Assembly (NCBI GenBank): GCA_024233115.1 | Contig: JACKQB010000005.1 | Span: 1-64,000 of the forward strand | Reading direction: 5' to 3' | Source of the DNA: Akkermansiaceae bacterium | GTDB lineage: Bacteria; Verrucomicrobiota; Verrucomicrobiia; Verrucomicrobiales; Akkermansiaceae | Length of the DNA: 64,000 bases | Shown: piece after piece, positions 59,901 through 64,000 of the stretch | How the letters are laid out: each line of letters begins with the position of its first letter | How positions within the stretch are numbered: the first letter of the stretch is position 1 | Translations under genes and position numbers: made by a program | The notes under the pieces: model-generated | Seen by the model: the letters and a program-made list of their open reading frames with translations, nothing else | Told to the model about the DNA's origin: nothing | Database searches by the model: none

Positions 59901-60459
59901 AGCATGGAGTTTGTATGCAGGCCCCGCGAGCCCCGCGTTTGGCGACATCAATGCGCAATCCACGACAGCAAGTTTCAGCCTGCCGGGCACGCATCAGCTC
60001 TGGCTCGAGGCCGATGATGGGGAGGTCAAGGTGTTTGACGCAATGACCGTTACCGTGGCTCCGTTTACCTACGCCGAGTGGGCGGACGGCATTTCTTTTC
60101 CCGCCGGTCAGGATGGAGCCGAGGATAATCCCGATGGTGACGCCTGGAACAATGCATGGGAATGGTTGTTCGGGTCCAATCCCTTGGTCGATGATTCGAG
60201 CTTGAATCACACAAGTTCAGCCACGCAAGGTGCAGGCGAAAACACCACCTTCTCATTCGAGTTCGTCATCCCCCGGAACCGGGAGCCGGATCTGTTTCTT
60301 CAGTCGAACGAGGATCTGTCGCCTAACTGGAATGACCTCAATGCCGTCCTACCCACGGTCGAGGTGATCGATGCGCAGACGGCACGATGGACCTTCGAGC
60401 TGAGCGTGGACATGACCCTCAAAACACGATATTTCGTGCGCGCCAAACTGAACCCGTAG
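56965..60459 (+). CDS. Secreted sulfatase with LamG-like C-terminal modules, 1164 aa
   Basis: Signal peptide MKKMLPCLMALWPLLVCPVN. The sulfatase domain has metal ligands in IFMDDLGYNDIGA (Asp31, Asp32) and the formylglycine motif CSPSRGSLLTGR with Cys98 as modified residue, then GMVGKWHLGYNPNKHSPWQM. A maturase (FGE or anSME) must modify the Cys; none is in this window. After about residue 470 come a Calx-like/beta module (VQVAEGGTATLDVQLS), an Ig-like region and a LamG-like domain (FEFWFKPASLPTATQQVLWE, VGVIDLANDQIKLYIDGALV). GGAAGGAAAA lies before the ATG. It probably desulfates algal polysaccharide. Confidence 0.88.
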   Translation: MKKMLPCLMALWPLLVCPVNAQPNVIVIFMDDLGYNDIGAQTYPNQSNYYPSSGPTPQPNYTDPDIPAPNQARLLTPSIDSIATQGLRMTRFYSSPKCSPSRGSLLTGRYDRRISINAVFFPTYNNGLNTTEVTLPELLRQQGYATGMVGKWHLGYNPNKHSPWQMMPLRHGFSEFFGTPHSNDMSDFHLIRNETVEVANFSSATEQAQITWRYTEAALDFIQRSTANDKPFFLYFAHSMTHIPCWPSDREFTNADGTVWPKFLGSSGVSQYYDVVKEVDHSVGRILGKLDDLAIADNTVVIFTSDNGPWLRLSNINLTDRSVGSAYPLQDGKFTTWEGGCRVPFLVRWPGKIAANTVSNQVAGLVDLLPTCVTMAGGTVPGDRTIDGVDISGHWEAEPGWTSPRSAYALFDGDGNLEAVIKGDWKLRDGKLYNLASDVQEQTDLAGSQTAVMNDMNAEKASIAASISAETSPRGIFTNYEVLLSANDVQVAEGGTATLDVQLSANPGKTVVVTVSHFSGDADLSVASGASLTFTTGNWNTPQTVTLAASQDADTAHSGATFRLTTDDILQVRELFAFEVDDDAAAAVETSLEWPKVDSVVTQNASVKLLVEGSVLVGASQNPAGSTFQWLKVSGPGAVTFTDPTAPRTGVSFGMEGTYRLRFQANHPGAGGFDTVDFTATVGASGAVTPGAFKYAPLLAHDATEDTDGDSVWENVQSPGTRDWALAANVTRTTADPAPQLDFIDAAWTFSGGAIPSGGVSADYDAYSLGNASFEFWFKPASLPTATQQVLWETGGNTGASFVLDGNQLRFVVDAQASGAIAEGTLSPASAQDGFVHCVGVIDLANDQIKLYIDGALVDTKAIASVTDWAGVSGSGLGTITDSSVVETSSQSHLGGNMLLSGTHNPFAGMVAHYLFYDKALTAGEITDLASGPRTPDITLNVAPVVAAGADQSVAYTDGANLVGSATDDGLPASGSLTTAWSLYAGPASPAFGDINAQSTTASFSLPGTHQLWLEADDGEVKVFDAMTVTVAPFTYAEWADGISFPAGQDGAEDNPDGDAWNNAWEWLFGSNPLVDDSSLNHTSSATQGAGENTTFSFEFVIPRNREPDLFLQSNEDLSPNWNDLNAVLPTVEVIDAQTARWTFELSVDMTLKTRYFVRAKLNP

Positions 60460-60517
60460 GCCGGACGGCTCGCCGGAGTGTGGAGGAGTTTGTCCTCAGG
60501 ATTCTTCAGAGCAGGGG

Positions 60518-61597
60518 CTAATACAAGTCCACCAGATAACCGGTTTGGAACCCCTCGCCCTTGATCCTTACCCAGTAGATGCCACGACCGACGGTGTCTT
60601 TCTTAGGTTCAAAATTGACTCGGGCACCGAGCACTTTGATGAATTCCGTGGGTAGTTGATTGCCGGGGATCTCATCGTTTTTTGAATACGGCTTGTCGGG
60701 CGCATTGCTGAGCTTGTAAACCTCAACCTCCAGGTCCTTTGGCAGTTTTTCAGTGTGGAAATAGGTCCACGACTCCTTGTGTAATCGGTCCACGGGAAAA
60801 AACCCCTTCCCGGGGTAGGACCAGCCGCTGCTGGGTTTCTTGCGGCCGAAGCCATCATACACATACATGGCGCTGTACTTGTCTTTTTTTCCAAATCCCG
60901 TCTTCCCCATACCCGGGTGCAGGCACCACATCCGGTGACCGCGTGCGACACGGTTGTTGGCTCCGGCATCCGTGATATACTGCTTGACCGTACCCGCGAC
61001 AGTCGGCAGGCCGGCGGACAGGTTGCACTTGTCGGTGTGGGCACCCTGGTCATGTTTGATCTTGCGATTCTTGTGACAGATCTCCGCGGCTTCCTGCGCC
61101 CACTTGATACAATCGGCGTCAGCGACGACATCGTAGTCGACTCCGCAGAGATAGCGGTAAATATTAAGCTCGTTGACGGCGTCCTGCTGGGCCTTGTCAA
61201 TCCCGGCCGGCGCCTTGCGGGATGAGATTTTTTTCATCGTGGCCTTGATATCCGACTTGCTGCGTGGGTGGAATTTGTCAACGGCTGTATCCGCCTCCCC
61301 GGAGTCCTCTTCCTCGCCGGGCTCCCGTTTACCCTCGTTCCAGTTTTTCAGGTAGACCCGGTCGGCCTCGCATAATTGGGAGAATCGGAGCGTTACGGTC
61401 GAGAAGTTGCGTTTCAGCTTCACCTCCGCTGTCTCCCCGTAGACCGCTACCACCTGTGCGACCAGTTGCCTTCCTTTGGTATCGGTAAACGTGTGCCACT
61501 CCACCGCCTGCACCGATGCGGAAAACATAAACCCACAAATGAAAAACCAGACCGCCGCTGACCGGCCCCACCACGTGATTCCTTGACTCTGAGACAC
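60518..61597 (-). CDS. Secreted SHD1-like / CAP-domain protein, 359 aa
   Basis: A signal peptide (AAVWFFICGFMFSASVQA) is followed by WHTFTDTKGRQLVAQVVAVY, then FSQLCEADRVYLKNW, an SHD1-like module (SLA1 homology domain 1) common in Planctomycetes and Verrucomicrobiota. The second half is CAP-like: AVNELNIYRYLCGVDYDVVA, CIKWAQEAAEICHKNRKIKH, then RVARGHRMWCLHPGMGKTGF. I use the GTG at 61597. A TTG 18 bp upstream is also open. Function unknown, extracytoplasmic. Confidence 0.72.
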   Translation of the reverse strand: MSQSQGITWWGRSAAVWFFICGFMFSASVQAVEWHTFTDTKGRQLVAQVVAVYGETAEVKLKRNFSTVTLRFSQLCEADRVYLKNWNEGKREPGEEEDSGEADTAVDKFHPRSKSDIKATMKKISSRKAPAGIDKAQQDAVNELNIYRYLCGVDYDVVADADCIKWAQEAAEICHKNRKIKHDQGAHTDKCNLSAGLPTVAGTVKQYITDAGANNRVARGHRMWCLHPGMGKTGFGKKDKYSAMYVYDGFGRKKPSSGWSYPGKGFFPVDRLHKESWTYFHTEKLPKDLEVEVYKLSNAPDKPYSKNDEIPGNQLPTEFIKVLGARVNFEPKKDTVGRGIYWVRIKGEGFQTGYLVDLY

Positions 61598-61732
61598 GGT
61601 TCCGTTAGAGCCCAAAACAGTCGATATTTCAAGCTAATTTCAGCAAGGACGAAACATTCTGGAAAATGCTGGCCACCATCTAACGCCTGGATCGAGAGGC
61701 CCATCAAGTGGCATCCCGGTTACAGTGGCGGG

Positions 61733-62923
61733 TCAGGGTTTGGCCGTGGCTTTAAGCGGCAGGGTGAAGAGCACCGCAGCCAGCAGCATCGCGGCACTGG
61801 TCCACAGGCAGGCGCTGAGTCCGCCGACGAGGAACATCACCCCGGAGAGCAAGGTGCCGACGAGTCGGCCCCAGGCATTGGCCATGTAGTAAAACCCGAC
61901 GTTGAGCGCGACCTGGTCGTCGTCGGTGAATGCCAGGATCAGGTACGAGTGCACCGAGGAGTTGATCGCAAACACGATGCCAAACACAGTAAGCCCGGTG
62001 AGTAAGGTGGCGACGGGGTGGAATTCCACCTGCATCGCTAGGGCGAGTGCGGCGGTTACAATGGTCAGGATGGCCACCCACAGGCCCGCCGCCTTGCGGG
62101 GGTCTTTTTTACGGACAAATTTGGGTGCGCCCGCCTGTACCATGCCGTAGCCGATCACCCAGGCCGCCATAAACGAGCCGACCTGGTTAAAGCTCCAGCC
62201 CAGTCCCGATTTGAGGAAAACGGGCAACGCCACCACAAACCAGACATCACGTGAGGCAAACAGGAAAAACCGGGCCGCCGACAGCCAGTTGATCTCCCGA
62301 CTCTTGGAAAACAACTGCGTGAACTTCACCTTCGCTTTGCTTTTCCCCATGTCTTGTTTGAGGAACAACAGAGCCGCCAGTAGCACCGCACCAAGGGCAC
62401 CCGCCATCAGCCAGAGCGAATAGACAAAACCAAGCCAGGTCAGCAACAGGCCGCCTAACAAAAATCCTACTCCCTTCAGCGCATTCTTGGAGCCTGTGAG
62501 GATAGCGACCCATTTGAAAAGCGCTCCCTCGCTCTCATTGACGAGCAATTTCACCGCGCTCTTCGAACTCATCTTGGTCAGGTCCTTGGCGATTCCAGAG
62601 AGCGCCTGCGATGCCATCACGTAACTAACCGACAGCGCGATCGTCCACTCCGGGTTCAGCAGCGACAGCATCACCAGTGAGACCACCTGCAACGCCAGCC
62701 CCGCGTAGAGGGTGAATTTCAAGCCGACTCTCGAGCCAATCCAGCCGCCTAACAAGTTGGTGAGGACGCCGCAGAATTCATAAAGCAGGAAAAGGAATGC
62801 CAGGGTGACCGGGGAGAAGCCCAGCGCATGGAAGTGCAGCAGCACCAGCATGCGCAATGCCCCGTCGGTGAGCGTAAACCCCCAGTAGGAGGCGGTGACA
62901 ATGGCGTAGTTTTTGATGTTCAT
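61733..62923 (-). CDS. arsJ: ArsJ-type organoarsenical efflux MFS transporter, 396 aa
   Basis: Twelve hydrophobic segments. The opening NYAIVTASYWGFTLTDGALR, then MLVLLHFHALGFSPVTLAFL and FLLYEFCGVLTNLLGGWIGS, is diagnostic for ArsJ. It exports 1-arseno-3-phosphoglycerate, made by the GAPDH encoded 35 bp upstream in the same operon. Together they give arsenate resistance. The ars regulator is not in the window and may lie beyond 64000. Confidence 0.9.
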   Translation of the reverse strand: MNIKNYAIVTASYWGFTLTDGALRMLVLLHFHALGFSPVTLAFLFLLYEFCGVLTNLLGGWIGSRVGLKFTLYAGLALQVVSLVMLSLLNPEWTIALSVSYVMASQALSGIAKDLTKMSSKSAVKLLVNESEGALFKWVAILTGSKNALKGVGFLLGGLLLTWLGFVYSLWLMAGALGAVLLAALLFLKQDMGKSKAKVKFTQLFSKSREINWLSAARFFLFASRDVWFVVALPVFLKSGLGWSFNQVGSFMAAWVIGYGMVQAGAPKFVRKKDPRKAAGLWVAILTIVTAALALAMQVEFHPVATLLTGLTVFGIVFAINSSVHSYLILAFTDDDQVALNVGFYYMANAWGRLVGTLLSGVMFLVGGLSACLWTSAAMLLAAVLFTLPLKATAKP

Positions 62924-62958
62924 TGGAACTGGAATAAGTCATATAGGACTTATAAGAC

Positions 62959-63954
62959 CTATAGCGAGTGAGCCACCTTGGCGGCCAGCTCCATCATGCG
63001 GTTGGCGTAACCCCATTCGTTGTCATACCACACTAACAGCTTAACCTGGGTGCCGTTGGTCACCATGGTGCTCGGGGCGTCGACGATGCCGGAGCGCGGG
63101 TCGTTGGTGTAGTCCGCCGACACCAGCGGTTTTTCCTCGTAGCCGAGAATTCCCTTCAATTCCCCCTCTGCCGCTTGCTTCAGCAGGCCGTTGACCTCCT
63201 CGACGGTGGTGCTTTTTTCCAACTCGAACACACAATCCGTTAGAGATGCGTTGAGCAGCGGCACCCGCACGGCAACACCATCCAGTTTGCCCTTCAGCTC
63301 GGGGTAGATCATGGTGATGGCGGTGGCGGAGCCGGTGGTGGTGGGGATCAGGGAGTTGATGCAGGAGCGGGCGCGGCGCAGATCCTTGTGCGGGGCATCG
63401 ACGATGGTCTGGGTATTGGTGAGGTCGTGCATGGTGGTGATCATGCCGTGTTTGATACCGAGCTTTTCATGCATCACCTTGACCACCGGCGCGAGGCAGT
63501 TGGTGGTGCAGGACGCCGCCGTCAGCAGGTGGTGGACTTCCGGGTCGTAGAAGTCATCGTTACAGCCCATCACGACGTTCAGAGCGTCCTTTTTAACGGG
63601 TGCGGCGACAATGACCTTCTTCACCCCTGCATCAAAGTAAGGCTGGAGCAGTTCCGGGGTGCGGAAGGCGCCGGTGGAGTCGATGACGATGTCCACATCG
63701 GTGAGATCCATCCCGGCGGGTGATGCGGCATCTGAAAACTCGACCCGTTTCCCATCGATGGACAGGCTGTTATCGTCGTGGCTGATGCTGCGGTCCCAGC
63801 GACCGTGCACGGTGTCGTACTCCAGCAAATGGGCGGCCGTTGCCGGGCCTCCACGGAGTTCATTGATTTTGGTGATGGTGTAGCCTGGGTGATCCCAGCC
63901 GGCGCGGAAGCCGAGTCGGCCCATGCGGCCGAATCCGTTAATGGCGATGTTCAT
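62959..63954 (-). CDS. ArsJ-associated glyceraldehyde-3-phosphate dehydrogenase, 331 aa
   Basis: Opening MNIAINGFGRMGRLGFRAGW with the NAD-binding glycine motif, catalytic Cys in TAASCTTNCLAPVVKVMHEK, His in the HDLTNTQTIVDAPHKDLRRA region, and the end LVWYDNEWGYANRMMELAAK. In ars operons this paralogue uses arsenate in place of phosphate to make 1-arseno-3-phosphoglycerate. The pairing with arsJ supports this over a glycolytic role. The ATG is at 63952-63954. The last 46 bp of the window hold nothing recognisable. Confidence 0.9.
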   Translation of the reverse strand: MNIAINGFGRMGRLGFRAGWDHPGYTITKINELRGGPATAAHLLEYDTVHGRWDRSISHDDNSLSIDGKRVEFSDAASPAGMDLTDVDIVIDSTGAFRTPELLQPYFDAGVKKVIVAAPVKKDALNVVMGCNDDFYDPEVHHLLTAASCTTNCLAPVVKVMHEKLGIKHGMITTMHDLTNTQTIVDAPHKDLRRARSCINSLIPTTTGSATAITMIYPELKGKLDGVAVRVPLLNASLTDCVFELEKSTTVEEVNGLLKQAAEGELKGILGYEEKPLVSADYTNDPRSGIVDAPSTMVTNGTQVKLLVWYDNEWGYANRMMELAAKVAHSL

Positions 63955-64000
63955 AATAAGTTGGTGGGTAATTCGTTGCGGGAGCCCGACGGGATATTGC

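Noticed and set aside
1..64000. tRNA, rRNA or replication origin
   Set aside because: I saw no cloverleaf-like or rRNA-like segment and no origin features. A covariance search was not possible.

Overview
The window has two parts. Positions 1-18187 are the distal part of a large integron gene-cassette array. Positions 18192-64000 are an ordinary, more GC-rich chromosomal backbone. The organism is most likely a member of the Verrucomicrobiota. The reasons are two proteins ending in a PEP-CTERM tail (PEPSS, a hydrophobic stretch, then RRRR or RRRK), secreted proteins with HAF-like and fibronectin-like modules, DUF1080, a sulfatase with LamG-like modules, and SD-poor starts. No rRNA or tRNA gene was seen, so this placement is an inference.

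Array. I count 21 attC sites of about 116-121 bp. Each runs from an R'' core (RYYYAAC, usually GCCGAAC) to an R' core (GTTRRRY, usually GTTCGGC). In 19 of 21 cassettes the R'' at the 3' end is the exact reverse complement of the R' that opens the same cassette, as expected for cassettes inserted as circles. All cassettes point the same way, so the integrase and attI should lie left of position 1. Cargo: three toxin-antitoxin pairs (cassettes 1, 11, 21), an Mrr-type nuclease (10), an Mrr_N-like winged-helix protein (13), small membrane or secreted proteins (2, 3, 7, 8, 17), a DUF3634-like protein (18), an unknown protein (14), and nine cassettes without a convincing ORF (4, 5, 6, 9, 12, 15, 16, 19, 20). 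Six of the nine carry the same short motif 58-61 nt before their attC. This is the best candidate here for an undescribed element.

Mobile elements in the array. Three almost identical 1,679-bp IS110/IS1111-family elements sit at exactly the same position inside three attC sites. A second, different IS110-family element of about 1,862 bp with 10-bp inverted repeats splits the R' core of attC16. Both types have a long non-coding stretch downstream of the transposase, where IS1111-group elements are expected to encode the bridge RNA. The array ends with a degenerate attC and a truncated membrane/C39-peptidase-like gene that abuts the 3' end of an rlmD-like gene.

Backbone. 18646-28033: RNA methyltransferase, small secreted proteins, delta-9 desaturase, an ovothiol-type methyltransferase, a secreted HAF/FnIII protein, an MFS transporter, and a CPXCG protein pair. 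28141-40904: beta-helix protein, NfeD and slipin pair, methyltransferases, two paralogous YiiX-like lipoproteins, a PLD lipoprotein, a frameshifted CAP lipoprotein, a TMEM43 protein, DUF1080, an outer-membrane-like protein and a PEP-CTERM protein. 40986-52581: nucleotide kinase, Tat-exported Gfo/Idh/MocA oxidoreductase, DUF4202, and an AraC/XylR-type regulator divergent from a GH95-like glycosidase, SSS symporter and GH38-like glycosidase. That last group looks like a carbohydrate-use locus. 52668-63954: RluA-type pseudouridine synthase, a NarL-type two-component system with a discoidin-like sensor, PEP-CTERM protein, large sulfatase, SHD1/CAP protein, and an arsJ-GAPDH arsenate-resistance operon.
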